Shown: positions 7,419-15,318 of the stretch, one piece after another
Numbering within the stretch: position 1 is the stretch's first letter
Layout: every line of letters starts with the position of its first letter
Assembly (NCBI GenBank): GCA_020025885.1
Contig: JAHHRJ010000028.1
Coordinates: forward strand, 1-28,475
Direction: 5' to 3'
Source of the DNA: Butyricicoccus sp.
GTDB taxonomy: Bacteria > Bacillota > Clostridia > Oscillospirales > Butyricicoccaceae
Length of the DNA: 28,475 nucleotides
Made by a program: the position numbers and the translations under genes
Notes under the pieces: model-generated
What the model was told of the DNA's origin: nothing
What the model saw: the letters and a program-made list of their open reading frames with translations, nothing else
The model's database searches: none

Positions 7419-8351
7419 ATGGCAGACTTTATTGTACATGACCTTCTCGGAGAATATGCACTTTCTGTTTTTCCTGCCGCTGCCCAGCGCGAAGCAGCAC
7501 TTCATCCCGCTGTATTTCGCTGGGGTCTGCAAGGTCCTGATCCATTATTTTTCCATAAAGTATACGCCGGAAGTCCACTCCATGCAGTTGGTGCACGTTT
7601 GCATGCAGAGAAAACGGACGAATTATTTGCTGTCTTTGCTGAGGCTGTCAACCGTCTAACAGGGACTGCGCATCACATTGCCGCAGCCTATTTCTATGGT
7701 TTTCTCTGTCACTATGCTTTGGACAGCACCATCCATCCCTATGTATATTGCCGCCAGCACCAGTGTCTGGAAGCAATGCCGAACGAAGATCCAACTGCTA
7801 TCCATTGCCAAATCGAGTCTGACATTGACTGTGCCCTATTTGATAAGCTCAAAGGGGATCACATGCGCCTTCCCATTGAGGCTTATCGGCTGACGGACGA
7901 GGAAACTGCGACACTCGCGGTCATTCTGCGCCATTTGGTGCACCGTGTTCTGCATGAAGAGATCCCAACGAGCGAACTGCGCCCCGCTTTTTCTGAAATG
8001 CTGGCATATCAGCGCGTTTTCTTTGGCGGCGGCAAAACACTGCGCACATCCGCACGCACCGTGGAACGTATTTTAGGCAAAAGTGCCCTGCTAAGCGCTC
8101 ATATCAGAGCGGGTCTGCCCCAGTGGGACGCACTCAATGAATCCCATACGCCTTGGCGCAATCTCTGGAAGCCGGATATCGTATGCACAGAAAGCGTACC
8201 CGAGCTATTTGACATGGCACGAGATCGCGCCGCAGAGCTTGCGAGCAGCTATGCGGCACAGTTTGACTCTGGCTGGATGCTGAACCTGTCTTACTATGAA
8301 CCATTTGATTTTGGCAACTATATGCGCCCAGTACACGAAATCCTTTTTTAA
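7419..8351 (+). CDS. Zinc-dependent phospholipase C-like family protein
   Basis: A 310-residue protein with the features of the family related to bacterial zinc-dependent phospholipase C (PF00882): an N-terminal MADFIVHDLLGEYAL, then WGLQGPDPLFFHK, and the signature FYGFLCHYALDSTIHPYVY at about residues 94-112, whose His and Asp residues match the zinc ligand pattern. No signal peptide is evident, unlike secreted toxins of the Clostridium perfringens type, so a cytosolic housekeeping or lipid-related role is more likely than virulence; the real substrate is not known. The start at 7419 has AAAGGAAGG about 10 bases upstream; an upstream in-frame extension would run through the promoter and is not believed. 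It is a single-gene unit with its own promoter and terminator. Confidence 0.8.
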   Translation: MADFIVHDLLGEYALSVFPAAAQREAALHPAVFRWGLQGPDPLFFHKVYAGSPLHAVGARLHAEKTDELFAVFAEAVNRLTGTAHHIAAAYFYGFLCHYALDSTIHPYVYCRQHQCLEAMPNEDPTAIHCQIESDIDCALFDKLKGDHMRLPIEAYRLTDEETATLAVILRHLVHRVLHEEIPTSELRPAFSEMLAYQRVFFGGGKTLRTSARTVERILGKSALLSAHIRAGLPQWDALNESHTPWRNLWKPDIVCTESVPELFDMARDRAAELASSYAAQFDSGWMLNLSYYEPFDFGNYMRPVHEILF

Positions 8352-8355
8352 AAAC

Positions 8356-8387
8356 AAAAATCCCACAACAAAAGTTGCGGGATTTTT
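8356..8387. terminator. Bidirectional terminator between convergent genes
   Basis: Arms AAAAATCCC-CAAC (8356-8369) and GTTG-GGGATTTTT (8374-8387) around an AAAA loop, with one mismatch. A-tract and T-tract on both sides let it serve the phospholipase-like gene on the plus strand and the SLH protein on the minus strand. Confidence 0.85.
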
Positions 8388-8398
8388 TATATGAAATT

Positions 8399-11300
8399 TT
8401 AAATTAGATCATAAAGAACACAAAGCATCTTCGCACATTCTTCGCGAGTAGCCGGAACCTTAGGATCAAAGGTGTAACGACCATTTACTACATTGCCATC
8501 AATAATGCCTGCCTGCTGCATGACAGATACTGCTGTCACAGCCCAGTTGTCGATCCTATTTGAATCTGCAAAAGCAACTGGCACATTTTTATTTGGCAGG
8601 GTCTTGCCTGCGCTCTGTGTATAACGATAGATCATCGCCGCCATTTCCTCGCGGGTAATCTTCATTTCTGGTGCAAACTTGCCGCCGTCTGTGCCCGCGG
8701 TCACACCATGATCGACTGCCCACGCAATATATGGTGCGCTCCAACGATATGGCGATACATCTGGGAAGTACGATGCCGTGTAGCCCGATACATTCGCACG
8801 TGCAACACCTGCCAGCATCTTGACAAATTCTTCACGGGTCACATACAGGGTCGGCTCAAAGTAACCGCCGCCTGTGCCGTTGATAACGCCCAAAGAAGCG
8901 AGCTTATTGATATACTGTGCACTCCAGCGGTAGGACGGTACATCTACAAAGGTTGTGTAGGACGAGTTGGTGTTGGTGTTGGTGTTGGTGTTAGTATTGG
9001 TGTTGGTGCTTCCACCTGTCTGCAAATTGTCTGTTGTGACAAGGAACGTACCCAGTGCATCGGTCGAGAATGTAACCTTCTTCTTCGATGCACTGTATTC
9101 TGCGCCCATATTGGTCACATAATTGCCTGTTGCCGCTGCATAAGTGCCTGTACCTGCATAAACCGTACTGCCGCCATAGGTAGACATCCAAGTATGGCTG
9201 CCATCGCCCACACGGTAGACCTTAACATCCGATGCACGTTCGCCGCTTTTAAGCTTATATGCAAAGGAAATCTCTGCATCACCAGAACCCAGATCAATGA
9301 TCTTGCTGCTGCCATCCTTGATCATTAAGGTATACTGATCCTTGCTATCCTCTTCCAGTGTAATGCTGACTTCGCTCTTGCCAGCCGCAGATGCAATACG
9401 GCTCAGTGCACGGTGATCAAGCTGCAATGTTCCCTGATTGGTGACAACGCTCAGTCCAGTATCTTCTTTTGATATCTTATTCAAGGAATTTACTGGCACG
9501 GTAACCGTGGTGTTTTCTACGCTCTTGGAACTCTTGACATCCAGCTCAATGAAGGTCTTATCTGCATTTTCATGCTTTGCTTCCTTCTTGTTCTTTTCCA
9601 GTGCATCTGAAAGCATAGAACTGCTGATGGAGACGCTTGCGCTGTTGCCGCTGACAGACGGAGTGCGACCTATGGTTGTGGTAGAAACCTTCTTTCCATC
9701 CACCTTGTTTGTACTCGAAGATCCAGAACCGGACGAGCCGCCAGAAGCGCTATTGCTGTACGCATCAAAATCAACGCGGATCTGGAATTTATTCGCGCCC
9801 TTTCCATCCGTTGCAAGATAGATATTATCTGCACGGTCACGATCATCTGTGTCATACCAGAGATGGAAGCTGTTGCCGCTCACATCATCCAGATACAAGT
9901 CTCCATAGGTGCCGCCCGACAATTTACTCCAAGTGCTTCCATTCATGGAAACATACAAATCTGCTACATTCACTGTCTGATTCTGGCTTTTCGGTGTAAT
10001 CTCCAGACCGATCCATTCAGAGTATGTACCATTAATCTTCTGTTTGTCCAGATAATCATTGGCATCTGCACGCAGACAGATATAACCATCCGCTTCATCT
10101 CGATATCTGATACTAAAGTTATTGTGGTTTTTATCCCGGCTTTTGCCTAACTGATCTGCACGAATGCTCAAAGTGGACTTAACTGCCGGCTTTTCCTGAA
10201 TGGTCAGTCTTGCAGTCTTTTGACCCCAATTTTTGTCATCCTCATAGGTCACAGTCACTTCATAAACGCCAATTTCTCGGAATGCTGGCATCTGTGCAGC
10301 TTCTTCCTTAGCTGCTTTTGCGCCAACCTTTGTCCAAGTGTATGTCCACTTTGGATGTTCGCCCTTAATCACGTCAGAAGCCAGACTTGCATCCGCCAGC
10401 TTGTGCTCTGTGCCATCATATGTAACCGTTTTATCTGCAAATGCGATCTTGTCAGATACATCTTCCCTATCTGCTACTTTCAGTGTGTAAATAAGCGGAA
10501 ACTCGTTATAATTTTTTGAATTGATCTTTAGCGCAACTGTGTCTGTGCCAGCTGCATCTTCCTTGGTAGTGACTGTCAGGATTCTGCCTGAAACCGCTGC
10601 ACTCTTTACAACCTTTCCATTGAACTCATTTGTTGCTAAGGTAGCTGTAACACCATCCAGCTCTTCAATTTCTTTTGGCAAATTGAATCTGCACTGCTTA
10701 TTTTTCAAAACAGAATGCGCAACACTTGGTTTTTGACCATAATCTGCTTTTGTAATGTTGACCGTAACACCAGTCGGTGCTGTCACAGTATAGTTGCCGG
10801 CTTTGTCACCTTCCAATGTCGCTGTAATTGTTACAGGTTTATTTTCACCCACACTGTCATCTTTCATTGTACCAGTTGCCTTCAATTGAACATCATCTGT
10901 GCTATCTCCTACTTCCAGCCCAAATAACATACCTGTAACCACAACTGTTTTATTATCTGCCTCATACGAACGAGGTGTTGCAGTTGCGCCTCTAATAGTT
11001 AAAGGCTTAGGCACAATTGCAAAATCCTGCTGTGCATAAGCAACCTCACCATCTTTCGATTCATAGGATGCAATTGCACGATAGTTTCCTACCTCAGTAG
11101 GTTGAGCGATTTCTACGGATTCTAGCGATGCAGTCCTCTCCACTTTTATGTATTTGATCGTGGGTGGTGTCTCTAAAGCCATGCTCTGACTTTCTACTGT
11201 TGCATTTGGCGTATACTTTTCACCATAAACAATCTGATCTTTCAGATTATTTATTTTTAAAGTAATATCTCCTTTTGCTTGTTTTGCAGCCTCAACTTCA

Positions 11301-12094
11301 AATTTTTCACCTGAGTCACGATCGCCACATTTTGCAGTAATTATAGCTGTATCACTTGCAGTTTCTTCTAAAATCAACGTGGAATCTTCCACATGGATCC
11401 CTGTACCAGCGCCCTCATACTTAACGATCTCTTTTCCTGTATATGGCTCATCAAACTGATTCAGCACAGTTGTACTCAGTGCTCTGCGTTCACCTGCTGG
11501 AATTGTAATTTTTTTGCCGGTGACATCAATCTTTCCAGAACCACTCTTATCATTCAAAAACACCTTGGAAACAGTTGGCTTTTCTGCTTCACGCTTAACC
11601 GTCAGCGTCGCTTCTGCCTTTCCAGTTACAGCCTTTGAGTCATTGCTTTTAGGCTTTGCAACAACTGTGTAAGTACCAGCCTTTGCCTTTGCCGGAACTG
11701 AAATTACACCTGTGTGTGCATCAATTTGTACGGTCTGATCCGAACCTTCAATTGACCAAGTGACATCGTTCACTGTATTTTCAGTTTCCCCAGCACTTGA
11801 ATGTGCAGTCGCATTCACAGTTTCCACTGCTGCACTTCCGCCTTGAACGGTTACTTCTTTCTTACCCAAGCTAACATGGTCAATCGTAACTGATGATGGT
11901 GTTACAATATCCTCTGGCTGTGCCACTGGTGCATCTTGATGCACCTCAGGTACTTTCACTGCACCGCTACTTTCCTCCTTGCTCGCTTGCTGCAATGTTG
12001 CCATCTCTGCTGCAAACGCGGTAGGTGCAGAGCCTCCCAGCATTGCAACTGCGAGCCAAAACGCCAGCACACGCTTTGTACTTAAACTTTTCAT
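8399..12094 (-). CDS. Large secreted SLH-domain cell-surface protein with Ig-like/MBG-type repeats
   Basis: A 1231-residue exported protein. Residues 1-29 form a signal peptide ending in PTAFAAE. Several bacterial Ig-like or MBG/YDG-type beta domains follow (for example KPLTIRGATATPRSYEAD and IAFADKTVTYDGTEHKL), then a beta-rich module at about 660-785, a Gly/Ser linker (about 788-800), a second beta-rich region, a Thr-Asn dipeptide linker, and three SLH repeats at about 1055-1231 with motifs such as FVDVPSYRWSAQYINKLASLGVI and TREEFVKML, which anchor the protein to wall polysaccharide. The start at 12094 has AGGAGGAAG in front. It probably forms part of the cell surface or a surface adhesin; no enzymatic domain is recognisable. 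An upstream leader of about 250 bases may regulate it. It is a single-gene unit. Confidence 0.88.
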   Translation of the reverse strand: MKSLSTKRVLAFWLAVAMLGGSAPTAFAAEMATLQQASKEESSGAVKVPEVHQDAPVAQPEDIVTPSSVTIDHVSLGKKEVTVQGGSAAVETVNATAHSSAGETENTVNDVTWSIEGSDQTVQIDAHTGVISVPAKAKAGTYTVVAKPKSNDSKAVTGKAEATLTVKREAEKPTVSKVFLNDKSGSGKIDVTGKKITIPAGERRALSTTVLNQFDEPYTGKEIVKYEGAGTGIHVEDSTLILEETASDTAIITAKCGDRDSGEKFEVEAAKQAKGDITLKINNLKDQIVYGEKYTPNATVESQSMALETPPTIKYIKVERTASLESVEIAQPTEVGNYRAIASYESKDGEVAYAQQDFAIVPKPLTIRGATATPRSYEADNKTVVVTGMLFGLEVGDSTDDVQLKATGTMKDDSVGENKPVTITATLEGDKAGNYTVTAPTGVTVNITKADYGQKPSVAHSVLKNKQCRFNLPKEIEELDGVTATLATNEFNGKVVKSAAVSGRILTVTTKEDAAGTDTVALKINSKNYNEFPLIYTLKVADREDVSDKIAFADKTVTYDGTEHKLADASLASDVIKGEHPKWTYTWTKVGAKAAKEEAAQMPAFREIGVYEVTVTYEDDKNWGQKTARLTIQEKPAVKSTLSIRADQLGKSRDKNHNNFSIRYRDEADGYICLRADANDYLDKQKINGTYSEWIGLEITPKSQNQTVNVADLYVSMNGSTWSKLSGGTYGDLYLDDVSGNSFHLWYDTDDRDRADNIYLATDGKGANKFQIRVDFDAYSNSASGGSSGSGSSSTNKVDGKKVSTTTIGRTPSVSGNSASVSISSSMLSDALEKNKKEAKHENADKTFIELDVKSSKSVENTTVTVPVNSLNKISKEDTGLSVVTNQGTLQLDHRALSRIASAAGKSEVSITLEEDSKDQYTLMIKDGSSKIIDLGSGDAEISFAYKLKSGERASDVKVYRVGDGSHTWMSTYGGSTVYAGTGTYAAATGNYVTNMGAEYSASKKKVTFSTDALGTFLVTTDNLQTGGSTNTNTNTNTNTNTNSSYTTFVDVPSYRWSAQYINKLASLGVINGTGGGYFEPTLYVTREEFVKMLAGVARANVSGYTASYFPDVSPYRWSAPYIAWAVDHGVTAGTDGGKFAPEMKITREEMAAMIYRYTQSAGKTLPNKNVPVAFADSNRIDNWAVTAVSVMQQAGIIDGNVVNGRYTFDPKVPATREECAKMLCVLYDLI
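8966..9007. repeat. Seven hexanucleotide repeats encoding the Thr-Asn linker
   Basis: Seven units of GTTGGT (plus strand; two with a single change) encode alternating Asn-Thr on the minus strand just before the SLH domains. Since the unit is two codons long, copy-number change would keep the frame and vary only linker length. Confidence 0.85.
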
Positions 12095-12109
12095 TATTTC
12101 TTCCTCCTA

Positions 12110-12457
12110 CTAAAACCAAAAGCAGTGCTATGCAGATATACATAGCTATTTTCTGGTTATTTTCATTTTTATGCATATTTTTAAAACTTTATCTTGTATA
12201 CGGTCATTATAAAATCAATCTTCAACACAACACATCTTATTTTCACCATCTTTTCAAACAATCATTTTCCACAAAATCGAACAAAGGTGCGATTGTAACA
12301 AATTTTATTTGAAATTTTGCCGTATATCGTAACTTTTTATTCTATTCCCATTATAAAATCATTTTCCAACATTGTCCATGCATTTTCCATTTTTTTCGAC
12401 AAAATTCGACATTTAAGAAATCAGATGTTCCTCAAAGATCACCGATCCTATTTTGAT
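12110..12457 (-). other. Long AT-rich leader and promoter region of the SLH gene
   Basis: This gene-free stretch of about 350 bases carries the promoter at 12350-12378 and a leader of about 250 bases. The block TGATTTTATAATG occurs twice on the minus strand, at about 12205-12217 and 12349-12361, giving a second possible -10 (12206-12211) closer to the gene. I see no terminator-type hairpin and no reading frame with a good ribosome binding site in it. Confidence 0.45.
12350..12378 (-). promoter_or_regulatory. Promoter of the SLH surface protein gene
   Basis: On the minus strand TGGACA (12373-12378), a 17-base spacer and a perfect TATAAT (12350-12355), five of six and six of six matches to the sigma-A consensus. 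Transcription would start near 12343, about 250 bases before the ATG. Confidence 0.65.
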
Positions 12458-12462
12458 AATCA

Positions 12463-12593
12463 AAACCACCCGTTCAACGGGTGGTTTGAACAGACCCTAT
12501 AAGGGTCTATCTCTTGTGGTTGCCCCCTTAAGGGGGCACTGAATTGATTTGACAATCACACTTTTATCTCTGGCAGCCCCCTACTCGGGGGCT
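12463..12593. repeat. Four consecutive hairpins at the tnpA-distal end of the IS200 element
   Basis: In order: 10-bp arms 12463-12472/12478-12487 (loop TTCAA, the likely transposase-recognised end); AGACCCT/AGGGTCT at 12492-12508; the perfect 16-base palindrome GCCCCCTTAAGGGGGC at 12522-12537; and AGCCCCC/GGGGGCT at 12575-12593 followed by TTTATTTTTTG, a good terminator for plus-strand transcripts. The first three recur at the window end. Only the outermost hairpin is expected for transposition. Confidence 0.8.
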
Positions 12594-12604
12594 TTATTTT
12601 TTGC

Positions 12605-13069
12605 CTACTGATTCTTGCTACCCGTAAACGGGTCTACATATTCTTTCAAGCTTAACTGGTCATTCATGATATCGTCTTTTAGCTGATTGTTAATATATTC
12701 CCGTATTACAGCTTCATACTTTCCTACTGTATCAACATAGTATCCTCTGCACCAGAAATGTCGGTTCCCATATTTATACTTCAGATTCGCATGGCGATCG
12801 AATATCATCAAACTACTTTTACTTTTCAAATATCCCATAAATTGAGCTACACTTAAATGTGGTGGGATACTTACCAGCATGTGAATATGATCTTTACAGC
12901 ATTCTGCTGCTATAATCTCTACTCCTTTCCTTTCACTCAATTCTCTTAATATCTTTCCAATGTCTGCTTTCAGTTTCCCATATATTTCTTGTCTTCGATA
13001 TTTGGGTGCAAACACAATATGATATTTGCATCTCCAACTGCTATGTGATAAACTGTTTATGTCTTTCAT
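12605..13069 (-). CDS. tnpA: IS200-type Y1 (HUH) transposase TnpA
   Basis: A 154-residue single-strand transposase. The HUH metal-binding motif is His61-Ile-His63 in KDHIHMLVS, and the catalytic tyrosine is Tyr125 in REYINNQ; both are present, so the enzyme looks active. Other family marks are the opening SWRCKYHIVFAPKYRR and FWCRGYY. The start at 13069 is set by AGGAGGT 6 bases upstream rather than by longer frames. Full family length, no frameshift. It works as a dimer on hairpin ends of single-stranded DNA, often at the replication fork. Expression is probably damped by a hairpin covering part of its ribosome binding site. No tnpB accompanies it here. Confidence 0.95.
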   Translation of the reverse strand: MKDINSLSHSSWRCKYHIVFAPKYRRQEIYGKLKADIGKILRELSERKGVEIIAAECCKDHIHMLVSIPPHLSVAQFMGYLKSKSSLMIFDRHANLKYKYGNRHFWCRGYYVDTVGKYEAVIREYINNQLKDDIMNDQLSLKEYVDPFTGSKNQ

Positions 13070-13075
13070 GACATG

Positions 13076-13130
13076 ACCTCCTGTGTTTTTTAGTCGTGTG
13101 GTCGCCAAACCACTTCTATCTTAACACAGG
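13076..13130 (-). promoter_or_regulatory. Leader hairpin overlapping the tnpA ribosome binding site
   Basis: CCTGTGTT and AACACAGG (13080-13087 and 13123-13130) form an 8-bp stem that encloses a second stem GTGGT/ACCAC (13098-13113). On the tnpA message the 3-prime arm runs into AGGAGG, so the site would be partly hidden. Salmonella IS200 is known to repress its transposase in the same way; function here is inferred. Confidence 0.6.
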
Positions 13131-13213
13131 CGGTCTTTTTTTTACTATAAGTATTTTTATTGACCCCCAGTTGAACTGGGGGATTTATCATGCCTATTCG
13201 GCGCCATCAATAA

Positions 13214-13246
13214 AAAATCCCTGCCAAACGAGCTGGCAGGGATTTT
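13214..13246 (-). terminator. Terminator of the symporter gene
   Basis: Thirteen-base arms AAAATCCCTGCCA (13214-13226) and TGGCAGGGATTTT (13234-13246) around a 7-base loop; on the minus strand the stem runs into TTTTTTATTG. It sits 20 bases past the symporter stop. Confidence 0.85.
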
Positions 13247-13266
13247 CTTTGCAAGCGCACAATTCG

Positions 13267-14934
13267 TTATGCACCCAAGCAAAGAGGAGAGAAAACAATA
13301 TATGCGAGACACATAACACCCAATACAACACCAGCAACTATCTTGCCGTTCTTCCATGGGGTCATGTCTACTGCCTTTGCATCAGTCAGAACAAAGTCTG
13401 TCGGACGCGGATTTACCTTTACGATCACAGCCATCAGGATAATGTCCAGAACGAACAGGAATGCTGTGAAGTACAGGTAGTGCATATTTTCCAGTGCTGG
13501 GATCTGATGGCGCAGTACGAACTGCAACAGAAAATACAGAACAACGTGTACTGGAATGATGATCTTTGCAGCAACAGCTGGTACCTTCTTCCAGAAGAAG
13601 CCACACAGGAGACATACAAACAGAGGGGTGTTGAACGCTGCAAATGCAGAGTTTACAACAGTTGTGACACCAACTGCATACATGAAAAATGGTGCCATGA
13701 TGGTCGAAACAACAGCAACAACGGTGCCAAATACCTGACCAACCTTTACCATGTGCGCATCTTCTGCATTCGGGCAGAACATCGGACGATGAATATCAAG
13801 CGCATAGATGGTAGATGCAGAGTTCAAAATAGAGTTAAAGGAGGACAGGATCGCGCCGAACATAACCGCAGCAAAGAAGCCCAGCAATGCCTTTGGCATT
13901 ACGTCTGCAACCAGCATCGGATATGCGGTATCACCGTTGCCCCAGCCGTTCGAGCTGGTGATATCGGTATACAGCAGACGTGCAATGATGCCTGGGAATA
14001 CGATAATAACCGGCGTCAGAATCTTGAAGAAACCTGCAAGAACTGCACCCTTCTGTGCTTCTTTGAGGTTCTTTGCGCCAAATGCACGCTGAATGATGGA
14101 CTGGTTGGTTGCCCAGAAATACAGGTTGTTTACCAAAAGACCAGTTACCAAGAGCGGCCAAGGCAGATATGGCTCATTAAGGTTCGGTGCATCGATCGCA
14201 TTAAGCAGGGTCTTGTCTGTGTTCAGGAACACATCAACGCCTTCCATAAAGCCGCCGCCATTCATTGCACCCAGTGCGATCAGACCAAAGACCGGAACCA
14301 GTAGACCACCCAGGATCAGACCGATACCATTGATGGAGTCAGACAGTGCGATTGCTTTCAGACCACCGCAGATCGCATACAGAGAACCTACAATCGCAGT
14401 CGCAATACATACGATGGTGATTGCCCAGAAACGCGCCTGTGTCAGTTCCATTCCAAAATTCTGTGCCATTGCAACATCAATGCTGAAGATGTTTACAAAC
14501 ACCTGTGCACCCGCATACAGAACGTTCGGAAGCATGATCAAAATATAGGAGAGCAGTACAATAAAAGAAACAAGTCGGCGTGTGCCTGCATCATAACGCT
14601 GCTCAAAGAACTCCGGAACCGTGGTCAAACCCGTCTGCAAATACTTTGGCATCAGCACGAATGCCAGAATGACCAGTGCGATCGCCGAAGTGACCTCCCA
14701 TCCCATCGGACTCATACCAATACGAACAGACTGTCCATTCATACCAACAAGCTGCTCAGCAGAAAGGTTGGTCATCAGCAGAGAGCCTGCAATGACCGGA
14801 CCTGTCAGCCCACGACCAGCCAGATAATATCCATCCTGCGTGTCTAGTTTATCATCTCTTGTTTTCCACCAAGAGATGATTGCAACAAGTGCAGTGAACA
14901 CTACAAATGTTACAACGGTGAACATTAAATTCAT
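13267..14934 (-). CDS. Sodium:solute symporter (SSS/SLC5 family), probably for a sugar
   Basis: A 555-residue integral membrane transporter that couples sodium entry to solute uptake. It opens with a membrane segment (MFTVVTFVVFTALVAIISWW) and the family pattern DGYYLAGRGLTGPVIAGSLLMTNLSAEQ, then GWEVTSAIALVILAFVLMPKY, and the signature-like region GGLKAIALSDSINGIGLILGG; hydrophobicity suggests about 14 segments. It resembles the YidK/SglT branch, whose members carry sugars, but the substrate cannot be read off. The start at 14934 has AGAGGATG before it. A LacI-type operator sits between its -35 and -10 boxes, and the LacI-family gene lies directly upstream on the same strand, so control by that repressor is very likely. 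Confidence 0.9.
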   Translation of the reverse strand: MNLMFTVVTFVVFTALVAIISWWKTRDDKLDTQDGYYLAGRGLTGPVIAGSLLMTNLSAEQLVGMNGQSVRIGMSPMGWEVTSAIALVILAFVLMPKYLQTGLTTVPEFFEQRYDAGTRRLVSFIVLLSYILIMLPNVLYAGAQVFVNIFSIDVAMAQNFGMELTQARFWAITIVCIATAIVGSLYAICGGLKAIALSDSINGIGLILGGLLVPVFGLIALGAMNGGGFMEGVDVFLNTDKTLLNAIDAPNLNEPYLPWPLLVTGLLVNNLYFWATNQSIIQRAFGAKNLKEAQKGAVLAGFFKILTPVIIVFPGIIARLLYTDITSSNGWGNGDTAYPMLVADVMPKALLGFFAAVMFGAILSSFNSILNSASTIYALDIHRPMFCPNAEDAHMVKVGQVFGTVVAVVSTIMAPFFMYAVGVTTVVNSAFAAFNTPLFVCLLCGFFWKKVPAVAAKIIIPVHVVLYFLLQFVLRHQIPALENMHYLYFTAFLFVLDIILMAVIVKVNPRPTDFVLTDAKAVDMTPWKNGKIVAGVVLGVMCLAYIVFSPLCLGA

Positions 14935-15131
14935 TCTTTCATCCTCTTTTCATAGTCACTTCACTGATGGGTAAGGCTTCCAATCAGCGGCCATTTTACT
15001 GCATACTTCCCCCGATTTTTCGCAGTATAAAAACAGGATCTCACTTCCTGTTACCTTACTTTATGTGAAATATATGAACTTGTATTTTATGTGGTTTACA
15101 ATTTATTCATATTATTCACATGTTATTTATA
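14935..15131 (-). ncRNA. Structured leader of the symporter mRNA, possible riboswitch-like element
   Basis: The promoter leaves a leader of about 197 bases. Read on the minus strand it holds hairpin AACAGGA/TCCTGTT (15032-15052) followed by TTT, hairpin TACTGC/GCAGTA (14997-15027), and a hairpin with CTGAT/ATCAG arms (14964-14987) whose loop contains CCTTAC. That loop is complementary to GTAAGG at 15054-15059, 5-prime of all three, so a pseudoknot closing the whole domain is possible. I could not match it to a known riboswitch class. Pairing is seen in sequence only; there is no covariation evidence. The rest of the interval to 15318 holds the promoter, operators and the lacI terminator. Confidence 0.4.
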
Positions 15132-15137
15132 AGTCTT

Positions 15138-15166
15138 ATTATACCGATTTGTGCACGTGAACGCAA
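15138..15166 (-). promoter_or_regulatory. Promoter of the symporter gene
   Basis: TTGCGT (15161-15166), a 17-base spacer and a perfect TATAAT (15138-15143) on the minus strand. The operator at 15151-15162 lies in the spacer and overlaps the -35. Confidence 0.7.
15151..15162. promoter_or_regulatory. LacI-type operator O1 inside the symporter promoter
   Basis: GTGCACGTGAAC, a near-perfect palindrome centred on CG, the usual centre of LacI-family operators. It would block RNA polymerase at the symporter promoter. An identical site lies 98 bases upstream. Confidence 0.72.
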
Positions 15167-15248
15167 CATAAATAGACATTTACTATCTATTTTCATGTAA
15201 GTATACAAATTTTCTCCTTTATTTTTAGGCAATTCGACATTATTTTGT

Positions 15249-15260
15249 GTGCACGTGAAC
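15249..15260. promoter_or_regulatory. LacI-type operator O2 upstream of the symporter promoter
   Basis: The same 12 bases, GTGCACGTGAAC, in the same orientation as O1 and 98 bases away. It is placed just beyond the lacI terminator, so it could serve as an auxiliary site for looping. Confidence 0.65.
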
Positions 15261-15274
15261 AAAGTACACAAAAC

Positions 15275-15301
15275 ACAAGCCTCCCAAAAAGGGAGGCTTG
15301 T
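15275..15301 (-). terminator. Terminator of the LacI-family gene
   Basis: Eleven-base arms ACAAGCCTCCC (15275-15285) and GGGAGGCTTGT (15291-15301) around AAAAA. The minus-strand tail is only moderately T-rich (GTTTTGTG). It separates the regulator transcript from the symporter promoter. Confidence 0.72.
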
Positions 15302-15318
15302 ATATGGTTCTATATTAT

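Larger units (their letters stand above)
12459..13186 (-). mobile_element. IS200-type insertion sequence (tnpA only)
   Basis: A 0.73-kb element with one Y1 transposase gene, subterminal hairpins at both ends (12463-12487 and 13164-13182) and no terminal inverted repeats, which is the IS200/IS605 form. One boundary is defined by comparison with the second copy: 12458-12530 equals 28403-28475 base for base and the match stops at 12457/28402. On the transposase strand the right end finishes in TTGAT, and ATGAT stands next to the left-end hairpin (13187-13191), consistent with a TTGAT-like insertion target as known for ISDra2; exact cleavage sites are inferred. It sits between the SLH promoter and the transporter terminator, harming neither gene. 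Confidence 0.85.

Noticed and set aside
8966..9007. Tandem repeat as a CRISPR or regulatory array
   Set aside because: It is an in-frame hexanucleotide coding for a Thr-Asn linker.
13096..14304. Plus-strand open frame (402 codons) opposite the symporter
   Set aside because: Cys/Gln/Asn-rich translation without known motifs; the minus strand encodes a clear SSS transporter.
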